A model generated the notes under the pieces. It was not told where the DNA came from. It saw nothing but the letters and a program-made list of their open reading frames with translations, and did no database searches. This document shows, piece by piece, positions 19,451-28,036 of a DNA stretch of 64,000 nt. Positions within the stretch are counted from its first letter, which is position 1; each line of letters opens with the position of its first letter. The DNA is from Schaalia radingae (GTDB taxonomy: Bacteria; Actinomycetota; Actinomycetes; Actinomycetales; Actinomycetaceae), in contig NZ_LT629792.1 in assembly GCF_900106055.1 (NCBI RefSeq), forward strand, positions 1,860,001-1,924,000. The letters run 5' to 3'. The position numbers and the translations under genes were made by a program.

Positions 19451-19456
19451 TAGGGT
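19451..19456 (+). promoter_or_regulatory. -10 element, leaderless start of the 19463 gene
   Basis: TAGGGT (TANNNT) is followed by six bases (GGGATC) and the ATG at 19463. There is no separate Shine-Dalgarno. The same 26-base intergenic stretch holds the menC ribosome binding site on the other strand. Confidence 0.5.
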
Positions 19457-19462
19457 GGGATC

Positions 19463-19807
19463 ATGATTCTGATTGCCTTGCTCTTCGGATTGATGGTGCT
19501 GGCAGCGGCACTGTGGCTGCGTACCGATTCTCCGCGTTCACGATGGTGGCAGAACGCGAACGGACTGGTGGATGAGAAAATGGCGTTCGCCACGATCCCG
19601 GGCCTGGCTGGCGTGCTGCTCGGCATCAGTATCCTCGCATTGGGGTCGATGATTCCCAACCCCGCTGGCCGCTGGATTACAGGCGCGGCAGGTGCTCTGC
19701 TCCTCATAGCCAGTATTGTCGTCTCCATGATGGCCTTTGGACGAAAGCCGTTGCCGTCGTGGCTCACGCCTTCGTGGTATCACTCCGACCCAAAGCGGCG
19801 ACCATAA
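19463..19807 (+). CDS. Small membrane protein, function unknown
   Basis: A 114-residue protein with three hydrophobic segments (about 1-19, 43-63 and 71-91) separated by a short charged loop ([15 protein letters not shown]). I do not recognise a named family. It begins 26 bases from menC on the opposite strand, probably on a leaderless message. Its last 44 bases overlap the end of the convergent argF gene, so both 3' ends are coding on both strands. Confidence 0.7.
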   Translation: MILIALLFGLMVLAAALWLRTDSPRSRWWQNANGLVDEKMAFATIPGLAGVLLGISILALGSMIPNPAGRWITGAAGALLLIASIVVSMMAFGRKPLPSWLTPSWYHSDPKRRP

Positions 19808-20795
19808 CAGCTTTAATCGTGTGCATGCGGTTCTCGGCCTGATCGAAGACGATGGAGCGCGGCCCCTCAAACACCTCGTCGGAAACTTCGATTCCATCCA
19901 GGCCAAACTCGTCAAAGATCTGCTGTCCGACGGTGGTCTTCAGATCGTGGAATGACGGCAGGCAGTGCATGAATTTCGCATCGGGACCGGCTTGTGCCAT
20001 GAGCGCTTCGTCAACGCGGTAGCTGCGCAGCAGGTCGATGCGGTGCGACCACACATCCTTAGGCTCCCCCATCGACACCCAGATGTCCGTGTGGACAAAG
20101 TCGACGCCAGCGACTGCGTCGACATCCTCGGTAATGGTCAGACGCGCACCCGACTCGTCGGACCGTGCCTGAGCCGCCTCGATGACGTCCTGCGGTGGCC
20201 ATAGTTCCTTCGGTGCAATGATGCGGGTGTCCATGCCGAGGATCGCGCCGTTCACCAACAGGGACCGCCCCATGTTGAAACGCGCGTCCCCGACGTAGGC
20301 GTAGGCAATGTCATGGTCGTCCACGCCCTCGCTGTGTTCTCTCATCGTGAGTGTGTCAGCCAGCATCTGCGTCGGGTGCCATTGGTCGGTCAGGCCGTTG
20401 AATACCGGAACGCCTGAGTACTGTGCCAGCGTGTCCACAACTGATTGGTCGTCACCGCGGTACTCGATCGCGTCGAACATACGTCCCAGCACACGAGCGG
20501 TGTCCTCGATGGATTCTTTGTGTCCCATCTGTGAGCCTTGCGGATCGAGGTAAACGGTGTGGGCTCCCTGGTCTGCCGCCCCGACCTCGAATGCGCAGCG
20601 CGTGCGTGTCGATGTTTTCGCAAAGACGAGGGCGACGTTGCGTCCACTCATGAGTTGTTGTTCAGTGCCATTCTTCTTGGCTGCTTTCAGCGCTGCTGAC
20701 AGGCATAGCAGGTTGTCCCATTCTTCGCGCGTGAAGTCAAGTTCACGAAGCAGGGATTGTCCGGGGCGCAGCATGGATGACAGATCTGTACTCAT
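19764..20795 (-). CDS. argF: Ornithine carbamoyltransferase (ArgF/ArcB)
   Basis: Transfers carbamoyl between carbamoyl phosphate and ornithine/citrulline; 343 residues. Carbamoyl-phosphate motif S62-T-R-T ([12 protein letters not shown]), the [12 protein letters not shown] segment, ornithine-site region around [15 protein letters not shown], and HCLPSFHD near the C-terminus are all present. The segment [15 protein letters not shown] is of the E. coli ArgF/ArcB type. No other arginine-synthesis or deiminase gene lies nearby, so anabolic versus catabolic use is open. The ATG at 20795 is preceded by TAATCT plus seven bases, as for a leaderless mRNA; the 3' end overlaps the gene at 19463. Confidence 0.93.
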   Translation of the reverse strand: MSTDLSSMLRPGQSLLRELDFTREEWDNLLCLSAALKAAKKNGTEQQLMSGRNVALVFAKTSTRTRCAFEVGAADQGAHTVYLDPQGSQMGHKESIEDTARVLGRMFDAIEYRGDDQSVVDTLAQYSGVPVFNGLTDQWHPTQMLADTLTMREHSEGVDDHDIAYAYVGDARFNMGRSLLVNGAILGMDTRIIAPKELWPPQDVIEAAQARSDESGARLTITEDVDAVAGVDFVHTDIWVSMGEPKDVWSHRIDLLRSYRVDEALMAQAGPDAKFMHCLPSFHDLKTTVGQQIFDEFGLDGIEVSDEVFEGPRSIVFDQAENRMHTIKAVMVAALGRSDTTKA

Positions 20796-20802
20796 GGCTT
20801 CC

Positions 20803-20819
20803 AGATTAGCCGCTAGTGT
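20803..20819. promoter_or_regulatory. Divergent -10 elements for argF and menB
   Basis: The 31-base space between the argF and menB starts holds two facing TANNNT boxes: TAATCT on the minus strand (20803-20808), seven bases before the argF ATG, and TAGTGT on the plus strand (20814-20819), seven bases before the menB ATG. Each -35 would lie inside the other gene's 5' end. menB also has GGAGG in its seven-base spacer, which may instead be a ribosome site. Confidence 0.5.
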
Positions 20820-20826
20820 GGAGGTC

Positions 20827-21807
20827 ATGAGTGCTCTTCCATTTGTGTCCGACACCTTCGATCCTGATCGCTGGCGTGTTGTCGAGGGGTTCGAGGACCT
20901 GACCGACATGACGTATCATCGCGGAATTTCGCGCGGATCTTGCGACGGAGCGGCAGCCGGACAAGATCTGCCCTGGGTTCGTATTGCCTTTGATCGCCCA
21001 GACATTCGCAATGCTTTTCGACCGCTGACTGTCGATGAGTTGTACCGCTGTCTGGATCATGCGCGGATGAGCAGTGATGTTGCCGCGATCATCCTGACTG
21101 GCAACGGGCCGTCTGCCCGTGACGGTGGCTACGCGTTTTGTTCGGGTGGTGATCAGCGTGTTCGAGGCAACGACGGGTACCGCTACGAGGTGGATGGTGC
21201 TGACGCGGACGCCGATGTGTCGAGCCGGCGTGAGCAGATCGATCCGGCTCGGGCGGGACGTCTGCATATTTTGGAGGTTCAGCGCCTGATCCGCACCTGT
21301 CCGAAAGTCGTGATCGCTGCAATTACCGGGTGGGCTGCCGGTGGCGGTCACTCATTGGGAGTCGTGTGTGATCTGGCGGTCGCTTCCCGCGAACATGCTC
21401 AGTTCATGCAAACGGATGCCAACGTGGGGTCCTTTGATGCGGGGTACGGTTCGGCGCTGCTGGCCCGTCAGGTCGGTGATCGGCGCGCACGCGAGATTTT
21501 CTTCCTGGCTCGCCGCTATGACGCGGCAGAGGCGGAAGCGTGGGGAGCCATCAATCGTGCGGTGCCGCATGAGGATGTGGAAAATGTGGCGCTGGAGTGG
21601 GCGCACACGGTTGCCGGCAAGTCTCCGCAGGCGATCCGCATGTTGAAGTTTGCGTTCAATCTGGCTGACGATGGTCTTGCCGGGCAGCAGGTGTTCGCCG
21701 GGGAGGCAACCCGGATGGCGTATATGACGGCGGAGGCTCAGGAGGGGCGTGACGCGTTCCTCGAGCACCGCTCCCCCGACTGGTCGATCTTCCCGTACTA
21801 CTACTAA
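20827..21807 (+). CDS. menB: 1,4-Dihydroxy-2-naphthoyl-CoA synthase (MenB)
   Basis: Crotonase-family ring-closing enzyme of menaquinone synthesis, 326 residues. Evidence: [37 protein letters not shown] (oxyanion-hole glycine and the MenB-specific loop), [43 protein letters not shown], and the C-terminal [16 protein letters not shown]. The start is the ATG at 20827; an upstream in-frame stretch reads into argF and is not coding. It is transcribed away from argF and followed by hairpins. Confidence 0.95.
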   Translation: MSALPFVSDTFDPDRWRVVEGFEDLTDMTYHRGISRGSCDGAAAGQDLPWVRIAFDRPDIRNAFRPLTVDELYRCLDHARMSSDVAAIILTGNGPSARDGGYAFCSGGDQRVRGNDGYRYEVDGADADADVSSRREQIDPARAGRLHILEVQRLIRTCPKVVIAAITGWAAGGGHSLGVVCDLAVASREHAQFMQTDANVGSFDAGYGSALLARQVGDRRAREIFFLARRYDAAEAEAWGAINRAVPHEDVENVALEWAHTVAGKSPQAIRMLKFAFNLADDGLAGQQVFAGEATRMAYMTAEAQEGRDAFLEHRSPDWSIFPYYY

Positions 21808-21811
21808 AGCC

Positions 21812-21830
21812 GGCCGGCTGACAGCTGGCC
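21812..21830 (+). terminator. Hairpin after menB
   Basis: GGCCGGC and GCTGGCC (one G-T pair) flank the loop TGACA, starting five bases after the menB stop. It lacks a T-run, so it may be a weak intrinsic terminator or a 3' stabilising stem. A smaller stem, CCCG-TTGT-CGGG, follows at 21852-21863. Confidence 0.55.
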
Positions 21831-21878
21831 ATTCATACTGCTGACGCGTGGCCCGTTGTCGGGTGACCGCACTGCGCC

Positions 21879-21899
21879 GGCCGACAACTGTCGGTGGCC
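21879..21899 (-). terminator. Hairpin after tenA
   Basis: Stem CCGAC-AACT-GTCGG (21881-21894), extended by GG/CC outside one bulge, eight bases beyond the tenA stop on the minus strand. It faces the menB hairpin across the convergent gap. No T-run. Confidence 0.5.
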
Positions 21900-21906
21900 T
21901 CGCGCA

Positions 21907-22563
21907 TTACAGTGGCCACTGCTGACCTGTCCACGCAGCGTCGAAGAACATCCACTCATAGCGTGAGGCAACTTCGAAGGCTTTCGCCATACGTTCCCTC
22001 CCCGCATCATCGCTGGCCTGCGCATACTGGTCCGCGTAGTCCTTTGCGCGCCGTGTTGCTTCCTCGAATTCTGGCCCGGTGTAGGTTCTGATCCAGTCCC
22101 CGTAGGGGTGTGCGTCCAGCTCACCCTCGGAGTGGACACCCTCGCGGAGCCGGTGCCCGACGAAATCATAGAGCCAAAAGCATGGCAGTACTGCTGCGAT
22201 GCCAACACCCTGCGTTTCGGCATGCGTGCTGGCCAGCAGAAATGACATGTAGGCGCGACATGTGGGGTTCATGATTGCCCCCTCGAGGACGTCCACATGT
22301 GAGGCGTGCAGCGAACGTTCATCCACCATTGTCTGATGCGCACACCCCGACCAGAATGTCACTTCGTCAGCGTCCCTGGCGCCGGCTGCCAGTGCGGACA
22401 AGGCGCGCGAATAGTCAATCAGGTACAACGCATCTTGGCGTAGGTACTCGTGGAATGTCTCCAGCTCAAGCGACCCGTCGGCAAGGGCGCAGACAAAGGG
22501 ATGCCTGCTGATCGCGTTGCGCACCGGTTCGATGCGCTGCCATACCTGGTCGGTAAAACTCAT
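21907..22563 (-). CDS. tenA: Thiaminase II / aminopyrimidine aminohydrolase (TenA)
   Basis: Salvages thiamin breakdown products by hydrolysing aminomethyl-pyrimidine to HMP; 218 residues, all-helical TENA fold. Visible: YLRQDALYLIDYSRALSALAA near the N-terminus, VLEGAIMNPTCRAYMSFLLAST, VLPCFWLYDFVGHRLRE (region of the active-site cysteine) and a C-terminal YEWMFFDAAW that carries a conserved glutamate. Its start overlaps the thiD stop (ATGA). Its placement last in the TPP-riboswitch operon supports a salvage role. Confidence 0.93.
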   Translation of the reverse strand: MSFTDQVWQRIEPVRNAISRHPFVCALADGSLELETFHEYLRQDALYLIDYSRALSALAAGARDADEVTFWSGCAHQTMVDERSLHASHVDVLEGAIMNPTCRAYMSFLLASTHAETQGVGIAAVLPCFWLYDFVGHRLREGVHSEGELDAHPYGDWIRTYTGPEFEEATRRAKDYADQYAQASDDAGRERMAKAFEVASRYEWMFFDAAWTGQQWPL

Positions 22564-23360
22564 GATTCCTCATTCCACAGGTCGACAAAGTGATGAACGG
22601 GACCGTGCCCCCTGCCCACATCGAGCGAGTCGGCAGCCAGGATCGCGCGCGTCAAGTAATCTTTCGCCTGAGCAATCGCATCAACCCAGGTGTCTGTGCG
22701 TGGGCGTCTGGCCGCTATGGCACTGGACAGCGTGCATCCGGTGCCGTGAGTGTTCTGTGTGTCAACACGCGTCCCCTTCAGGAATGAGACCCCGTCACCA
22801 TCAATCAGCACGTCTGTGGACGTGTCGGTCAAGTGTCCGCCTTTGATGAGGACGCGGGTCATGCCGCGCGCGAGAAGTTCCTTGCCCTGGTCGGTTGCTT
22901 CGTCCAGCGTTGTCGCCACATCGCAATCCAGCAGCACGGCTGCTTCCTGCAGATTCGGGGTAATAATGTCAGCTTTCATGCACAGGTCGCGCACAGCGTC
23001 AACTGCGTCCTCGTCAACCAGTCGGTCACCCGAGGTCGCCACCATGACGGGGTCAAAAATCGTGTTCGCCAGGCGCGGCAGATATTCACCGATTGCGGCC
23101 GCAAGTTCCGTGCTTGCCACCATTCCCACTTTCGTGGCGTCCGGAGTGATGTCGTCCAGCAGCGTGTCCATCTGCTGGCGCACGAAGTCCACCGGGACGG
23201 GGAACACGCCTCGCACTCCTTGCGTCGATTGGGCGGTCAGCGCCGTAATGACACTCATTCCGTAAGCTCCTGAGGCGCTGAACGATTTGAGATCTGCCTG
23301 AATGCCTGCCCCACCGCTGGGGTCCGATCCGGCGATTGTTAGGGCTTTGACTGTTTTCAT
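22560..23360 (-). CDS. thiD: Hydroxymethylpyrimidine/phosphomethylpyrimidine kinase (ThiD)
   Basis: Phosphorylates HMP twice to HMP-PP for thiamin synthesis; 266 residues, ribokinase-like. Evidence: ALTIAGSDPSGGAGIQADLKSF at the N-terminus, DPVMVATSGDRL, ITPNLQEAAVLL, VLIKGGHL and the anion-hole/catalytic NTHGTGCTLSSAIAA. Start ATG at 23360 follows AAGGAG by eight bases. A 129-base gap separates it from thiE, without an obvious promoter or second riboswitch. Confidence 0.95.
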   Translation of the reverse strand: MKTVKALTIAGSDPSGGAGIQADLKSFSASGAYGMSVITALTAQSTQGVRGVFPVPVDFVRQQMDTLLDDITPDATKVGMVASTELAAAIGEYLPRLANTIFDPVMVATSGDRLVDEDAVDAVRDLCMKADIITPNLQEAAVLLDCDVATTLDEATDQGKELLARGMTRVLIKGGHLTDTSTDVLIDGDGVSFLKGTRVDTQNTHGTGCTLSSAIAARRPRTDTWVDAIAQAKDYLTRAILAADSLDVGRGHGPVHHFVDLWNEES

Positions 23361-23489
23361 AAAATGTTCTCCTTCATCGCATGGATGATGCATGCGCTGT
23401 CATTCGGGGCTTGGATCATGAGCTGGCGGACGCACTGGATACATAGCCGGCACGTGCTGAGTCCCTTCCTCGGGGTCTGAATTGGGTGG

Positions 23490-24173
23490 TTAGTGACCCG
23501 CGCTGCGCAGGCCTTCTGCCCATTGATCTGCCAGTTCGCGTGCAGCTTCGCGCGCGTCGGGTGCTAGGCAAATTGCGGACACGACGGCCGCTCCGTCCAA
23601 TCCTTCACGTGCCAGCGGTGCCATATCCGGTGCTTTGATGCCGCCGATTGCCACCGACGGCAGGTGTGTGCTGCGTGCGATCTGTCCTGTTCCATCGATG
23701 CCATGTTCCTCAGGAGCATCGGTTTTCGTGGATGTATCACGCACGACACCAATGCCGATGTAGTCGACGCGCCCCGGGTTCTCTTCGGCTTCCTTCAGTT
23801 CCTCAGGGGTGGAGGCCGACAGGCCGATGATGGCCTCGGGACCGATCAGCTTGCGGACAAGGGCAACCGGCAAGTCGGTTTGTCCAACGTGGACGCCTGC
23901 AACGGTCGCGCCCGCCTGGCGTGCCGCCAGGAATACGTCCACACGATCATTGATCAGGAGTGTGACCGAGTCAGCGACAGCGTCGGCCACTTCCATCACT
24001 TCGTTGAAGAAATCCAGTGACTCGGCATCTTTACACCGAAGCTGCACGCATGTCACTCCTCCGGCGACAGCTTCTGCCACCGTTTGCGCAACGGTGCGTC
24101 CCGCAGCGTGGCACATGTCTGCGTCCGTGACAAGATAGATGCTCAGGTCGAGGGATGAGACAGCCTTGTTCAT
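23490..24173 (-). CDS. thiE: Thiamin-phosphate synthase (ThiE)
   Basis: Couples HMP-PP and hydroxyethylthiazole phosphate to thiamin phosphate; 227 residues, TIM barrel. Evidence: SIYLVTDADMC, VTCVQLRCKDAES, LLINDRVDVFLAARQAGATVAGVHVGQTDLPV and YIGIGVVRDTSTKTDAP, AIGGIKAPDM. It starts 13 bases after the thiM stop; the ATG at 24173 directly follows an alternative GTG, and no strong Shine-Dalgarno is seen, so re-initiation after thiM is likely. Confidence 0.94.
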   Translation of the reverse strand: MNKAVSSLDLSIYLVTDADMCHAAGRTVAQTVAEAVAGGVTCVQLRCKDAESLDFFNEVMEVADAVADSVTLLINDRVDVFLAARQAGATVAGVHVGQTDLPVALVRKLIGPEAIIGLSASTPEELKEAEENPGRVDYIGIGVVRDTSTKTDAPEEHGIDGTGQIARSTHLPSVAIGGIKAPDMAPLAREGLDGAAVVSAICLAPDAREAARELADQWAEGLRSAGH

Positions 24174-24186
24174 CACTGGCCTGGCC

Positions 24187-24987
24187 TCACTGCGCGATGA
24201 TGGTGACGCGTTCAAAGTCCTCATCGCGGAAGTTGTCCAGCGCGTCGAGGAACTCTATTTGGAACGTGCCGGTTCCGCGTGCACGCTCCGCCGCGATTTC
24301 CGAGGCCACCGCATACAGTGCGTGAACAGCAACCAAACCGTCAAGCTGGGTCCGAGCCACAGAGGCGAACGCGCCGGCCAGCGCGCCAAGTGAGCATCCC
24401 GCCCCAGTGATGCGGGTCAGCATATCTGAGCCACCCTCGACACGCACGATTGCGTCGGCTGAGACGATCGCATCGGACTTGCCGGACACAGCCACCAACG
24501 ATCCATATTCGCTGTTGATGCGGCGGGCGGCATCGATGGCGGCGTCCACCGCATCAGCGGAGTCAACACCGCGGCCGCCTTCTCCCAGCCCTGCCAGAGC
24601 AATGATTTCCGACGGGTTGCCTCGCACAATTGACGGGCCGAGGGCGACCAGCTGATGCGCGAGCTGCGTGCGCACCGGCAGCGGCCCGATGGCAACCGGG
24701 TCAAGAACCCAGCACGTGCCCGCTTCGTTGGCGCTGGTGGCGGACTCCAGCGCGGCTTCGCACTGAGTCGGCGTCGGGGTTCCCAGGTTGATCAGCACAG
24801 CATTGGCAATTGCGGCAAAGGGACCGGATTCGCCGGGGATATCGACCATTGCCGGTGCTGCCCCAATGGCAAGCAGAGCGTTGGCCGTAAAGTTCGTGAC
24901 TACCGAGTTGGTGATGGCTCCAACGAGCGGGTGGTGTGTTCTGACAGCGTGTAAAGCGTCGACGCATTGGGTATGGAAATTCTCCAT
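24187..24987 (-). CDS. thiM: Hydroxyethylthiazole kinase (ThiM)
   Basis: Phosphorylates the thiazole moiety for thiamin salvage; 266 residues, ribokinase-like. Evidence: PLVGAITNSVVTNFTANALLAIGAAPAMVD, WVLDPVAIGPLPVRT, IVRGNPSEIIALAG and the catalytic TGAGCSLGALAGAFAS. ATG at 24987 follows AAGGA by seven bases; that Shine-Dalgarno is inside the conserved end of the TPP riboswitch. First gene of the operon. ThiC, ThiG and other de novo genes are absent here, so the operon as seen is for salvage. Confidence 0.95.
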   Translation of the reverse strand: MENFHTQCVDALHAVRTHHPLVGAITNSVVTNFTANALLAIGAAPAMVDIPGESGPFAAIANAVLINLGTPTPTQCEAALESATSANEAGTCWVLDPVAIGPLPVRTQLAHQLVALGPSIVRGNPSEIIALAGLGEGGRGVDSADAVDAAIDAARRINSEYGSLVAVSGKSDAIVSADAIVRVEGGSDMLTRITGAGCSLGALAGAFASVARTQLDGLVAVHALYAVASEIAAERARGTGTFQIEFLDALDNFRDEDFERVTIIAQ

Positions 24988-25062
24988 CGGACATTCCTTC
25001 GTCAGCATTATCTGGACAGGTTCAACGGGTTTGATCTCAGCGTGAAGCACCCCGTGTCACTG
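24988..25062 (-). ncRNA. TPP riboswitch (THI element)
   Basis: Read on the minus strand, the leader contains the pyrimidine-sensing CTGAGAT (near 25041-25035), the ACCCGTTGAACCTG core and the pyrophosphate-sensing CAGATAATGCTGACG, ending in GAAGGA. Outer bases GACA (5') and TGTC (3') can pair as P1. The conserved 3' end contains the thiM Shine-Dalgarno, so TPP binding should block translation initiation; I see no terminator hairpin. Confidence 0.93.
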
Positions 25063-25068
25063 ATCACA

Positions 25069-25098
25069 ATGCTATCAGGTTTATACGAAAAGGTCGAA
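25069..25098 (-). promoter_or_regulatory. Promoter of the thiM operon
   Basis: On the minus strand TTCGAC (25093-25098) is 18 bases from TAGCAT (25069-25074), which would start transcription just before the riboswitch. The -35 matches TTGACA only in part. Confidence 0.45.
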
Positions 25099-25119
25099 CT
25101 GCAATGATGAGCCTGCTGC

Positions 25120-26592
25120 TCAGTAGTGTGACACCACCACTGTGCCGACAGGGGCCCAGTTATAGATCCACTGCGCACCATCAACCGGCATATTGACACA
25201 ACCGTGCGAGCCACCTTCACCTGACCAGCCAAAAGAGCTGCGTGAGGGCGCGCCGTGCAACGCGTAGTCACCGTGGAAGTATGACACCCACGGTGTGTAT
25301 GTGCAGTAGTCGTAGCCGGGGCTGCAGCCCATCATCTGGTCCTGATGCTTGAGGTAGATGCGGAACGTTCCGGTAACGGTTTCCCACCCGGGCTTGCCGG
25401 GAACCATCGGGATCGGGCCCTGGACAACAGTTGCACCTTCGTAAGCGGTCACTGATGCGTTCGACAGGTCCACGTCGATCCACTTTTCACCAGGAGCTGC
25501 CTGATACACCTTGTCGCCAGCACCATCCGCAATCTCGCGGGTGGTGAATTCGGGTTCGGTCTGGTCGTAGTCAAAATCGCCTTCGTAGGCGGTGCCGTCT
25601 TTCAGGGCTGCGAGCAGCTCATCGGCCACCTCGCCAGCGTTGTTGACGGTCCATCCGCTCTTACCTGGATCCGCGACCGCGACAACGTCCCCACGCGAAT
25701 TGACGTTCTTGACACCCTTCGTGGGCTCTTCGTTGGTGGACAGCGCGGTCGATTCAACCCACGCGCGAACCGGTTTCTCATTCCACGTGACATCAAGTGC
25801 GCCTGTGTTGGCGGCAGCGCCCTTGCCACCAGCTCCGCCCGCGGCGTTCAGATCCGGCAGCGCGATCCACGTCGAGCGTTCACGCGCATCGGGTGAGTAG
25901 GTGTGAATACCGTCAGTAATCGATACAGGAATTTCCAGCATCGTGTTCGCCTTGTCTGCAAGTTGCTGAGCAATTTGCGTGGTCACCGTCGGGCTGACGG
26001 CGATCATCGGCAAGTCAATGTCCTGGGTAGTCAGCGTGCGCGCAGCTTCATCGCATGCACTGGCAAGCTGCTCGAGGTCGACACTGCGCCCTTCCTGTGC
26101 TTCAATCACGCTGAATGTGCCACCGTCTTCGTTGAACTGGATGGAACCTTCGCGTACGGGCTGGTCAACAGAGGCGGAAACTTTCTGGGTCAATGCCTGC
26201 GCAGCCGCATCATCTCGCGAGGTCACCACCTGGACATCCCGCGAGGTAAACAGTGAGGAGATGCGTGACAGGATCGAACCGTTGGGAGCGAACACATCAT
26301 CCAGCGTGGCGTCGGTGTCGATGGTGATTCCCGCTTCTTCCAGCGTCGCGCTGGTCAGCGTACCGTCAACCGTCACATTGATGCTGGCGTGTGAGGCTCG
26401 CTCCTGCAGACCTTGGGCAATTTCGTCGCGGTTTTGTCCGGACACGGACTGTCCGGCGACAGTGGTTCGCGGCAAGGCGCGGTCAGCGAAGTAGGCCGCG
26501 TACGCACCCACACCGATCACTGCAACGAGCAGTGCTCCTAGTAATGCGATCAGCGCCCATGAGGCTTTCGCTGAGAGCTTCCCAATAGTCAT
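25120..26592 (-). CDS. L,D-transpeptidase (YkuD) with peptidoglycan-binding domain
   Basis: Cell-wall cross-linking enzyme forming 3-3 links, 490 residues. Order: cytoplasmic start, transmembrane anchor (about 10-35), a PG_binding_4-type repeat region (about 45-270), and a C-terminal YkuD domain. Catalytic residues are in the usual pattern: H446 (ALHGAP) and S462-H-G-C465 (SHGCVNM). A linker rich in Gly/Ala lies near residue 250. The ATG at 26592 has no Shine-Dalgarno at normal distance but has TACTAT six bases upstream, so a leaderless message is likely. Confidence 0.93.
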   Translation of the reverse strand: MTIGKLSAKASWALIALLGALLVAVIGVGAYAAYFADRALPRTTVAGQSVSGQNRDEIAQGLQERASHASINVTVDGTLTSATLEEAGITIDTDATLDDVFAPNGSILSRISSLFTSRDVQVVTSRDDAAAQALTQKVSASVDQPVREGSIQFNEDGGTFSVIEAQEGRSVDLEQLASACDEAARTLTTQDIDLPMIAVSPTVTTQIAQQLADKANTMLEIPVSITDGIHTYSPDARERSTWIALPDLNAAGGAGGKGAAANTGALDVTWNEKPVRAWVESTALSTNEEPTKGVKNVNSRGDVVAVADPGKSGWTVNNAGEVADELLAALKDGTAYEGDFDYDQTEPEFTTREIADGAGDKVYQAAPGEKWIDVDLSNASVTAYEGATVVQGPIPMVPGKPGWETVTGTFRIYLKHQDQMMGCSPGYDYCTYTPWVSYFHGDYALHGAPSRSSFGWSGEGGSHGCVNMPVDGAQWIYNWAPVGTVVVSHY

Positions 26593-26598
26593 ACCTCG

Positions 26599-26604
26599 AT
26601 AGTA
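26599..26604 (-). promoter_or_regulatory. -10 element, leaderless L,D-transpeptidase mRNA
   Basis: TACTAT on the minus strand, six bases (CGAGGT) before the ATG at 26592. The GAGG in the spacer is only one base from the start and too close to serve as a ribosome site. Confidence 0.5.
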
Positions 26605-26719
26605 ACGAGGCTATCGGTGCAATTCCATGTCGACTTGCCCACGATCTCATCTCCGCACACGTTAATTGACCGATTGGGCATTACGATGGTTCAGAAAAGC
26701 CGTTTGTAAAGGAGGACAA

Positions 26720-28036
26720 GTGCAGACCCCTCGTGTCTTAGTCGTTCCGGGAGGCACTTCCGTTGGAGCAGCGGCTTTGGCTTACGCCTCGCTCAGCAAA
26801 CTGGCTGAACAGGCACGCACAGCATCAGACGGCGCCATGGACGAGGCACCCTCGTCGCACAAGCGAACAGTCGTGGTCATGCGTCCTCCCAGCGAGATCC
26901 CCCATACGTCCTTGCGCCATCTTCAAACCGATGTGTCACACGCTTTTCCTGAACTACCCGAAGACGTCCGCAATGACCCGGCTCTTCTGGACGGCGTCGA
27001 CGTAGTGATTCCGACGTCGGGGTCATCAACGGGAACGCCTCACCTCGTTGGCCTGTCCACCGAGGCATTAATCGCATCCGTGCACTCCACTCACGCGGCG
27101 CTGGAGGGGCCGGGGCGTTGGATTCTTGCGCTTCCTGCCCATCACATCGCCGGTGCTCAGGTCCTCATGCGCAGTGCAGTCGCCGGTTTCAGCCCGATGG
27201 TGGTGGACACGGATTCAGGTTTCCGCCCCGCTGACCTGCTCTCTTCCATCGCGGGTGCCACTCAGGATTCACAGGTGCCAGGGTATCTCTCGCTGGTACC
27301 CGTGCAGCTGCGAGCGTGTTTGGATGCCGGTGAGGAAGTTATTCGCGCACTGGCCTCGCTTGCCGGTGTCCTCGTCGGCGGTTCTTCCATAACCAAGGAA
27401 CTCCTGCAGGCTGCGCGCAACCACGGCATCCGGGTGGTCACGACCTATGGCATGACTGAAACGGGTGGCGGCTGCGTGTACAACTCGCGTCCCTTGCCGG
27501 GGGTAACGGTCCGCGCTGTCGACGTTGACGGGCAATCACGCCTGGCAATTGCCGGGCCCATGCTCATGACAAAGTACCTGGACGGCCCCTCCCCCTTCAT
27601 TGACGAGGGTGGCGCACGGTGGCTGCTGACAGGTGATATCGGTCGAATTGCCTCCAATGGCGACGTTCAGGTGCTGGGGCGCAGCGATGATGTCATCGTG
27701 ACGGGCGGCCTGTCAGTGGCACCTGGTCCGGTTCGTGATGCCGTGTTGTCAGCTCCGGGTGTGCGTGACAGTTGGATCCTCGATCTTGAAGACGAACGCT
27801 GGGGGCACGTGGTCACCGCCGCGGTGGTGCGCGATAGCTCGCACAGTGCGGATCTGGATTCATGGGCGCGCTCCATTCGCGATCACGTGGGAGCGCGTCT
27901 GGGCCGAGCGCAGGCTCCACGCGTTGTCGTACCGCTTCACACACTGCCCATGCTGGAATCCGGGAAAGTTGACCGGAGCCGTGTGCGGGCACTGGTGATG
28001 GAACAGATCGAACACGGGGAGCACTGGCGACGCTAA
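26720..28036 (+). CDS. menE: o-Succinylbenzoate-CoA ligase (MenE)
   Basis: AMP-forming acyl-CoA ligase of menaquinone synthesis, about 438 residues and compact, as in actinobacterial MenE. Evidence: ATP-binding VVIPTSGSSTGTPHLVGLS, TYGMTETGGGCVYN (A5 motif), WLLTGDIGRI and LGRSDDVIVTGGLSVAPG (A7/A8), with the A10 lysine in LESGKVDRS. Start is the GTG at 26720, preceded by AAAGGAGG. Directly joined to menA (stop TAA then ATG). Confidence 0.94.
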   Translation: MQTPRVLVVPGGTSVGAAALAYASLSKLAEQARTASDGAMDEAPSSHKRTVVVMRPPSEIPHTSLRHLQTDVSHAFPELPEDVRNDPALLDGVDVVIPTSGSSTGTPHLVGLSTEALIASVHSTHAALEGPGRWILALPAHHIAGAQVLMRSAVAGFSPMVVDTDSGFRPADLLSSIAGATQDSQVPGYLSLVPVQLRACLDAGEEVIRALASLAGVLVGGSSITKELLQAARNHGIRVVTTYGMTETGGGCVYNSRPLPGVTVRAVDVDGQSRLAIAGPMLMTKYLDGPSPFIDEGGARWLLTGDIGRIASNGDVQVLGRSDDVIVTGGLSVAPGPVRDAVLSAPGVRDSWILDLEDERWGHVVTAAVVRDSSHSADLDSWARSIRDHVGARLGRAQAPRVVVPLHTLPMLESGKVDRSRVRALVMEQIEHGEHWRR

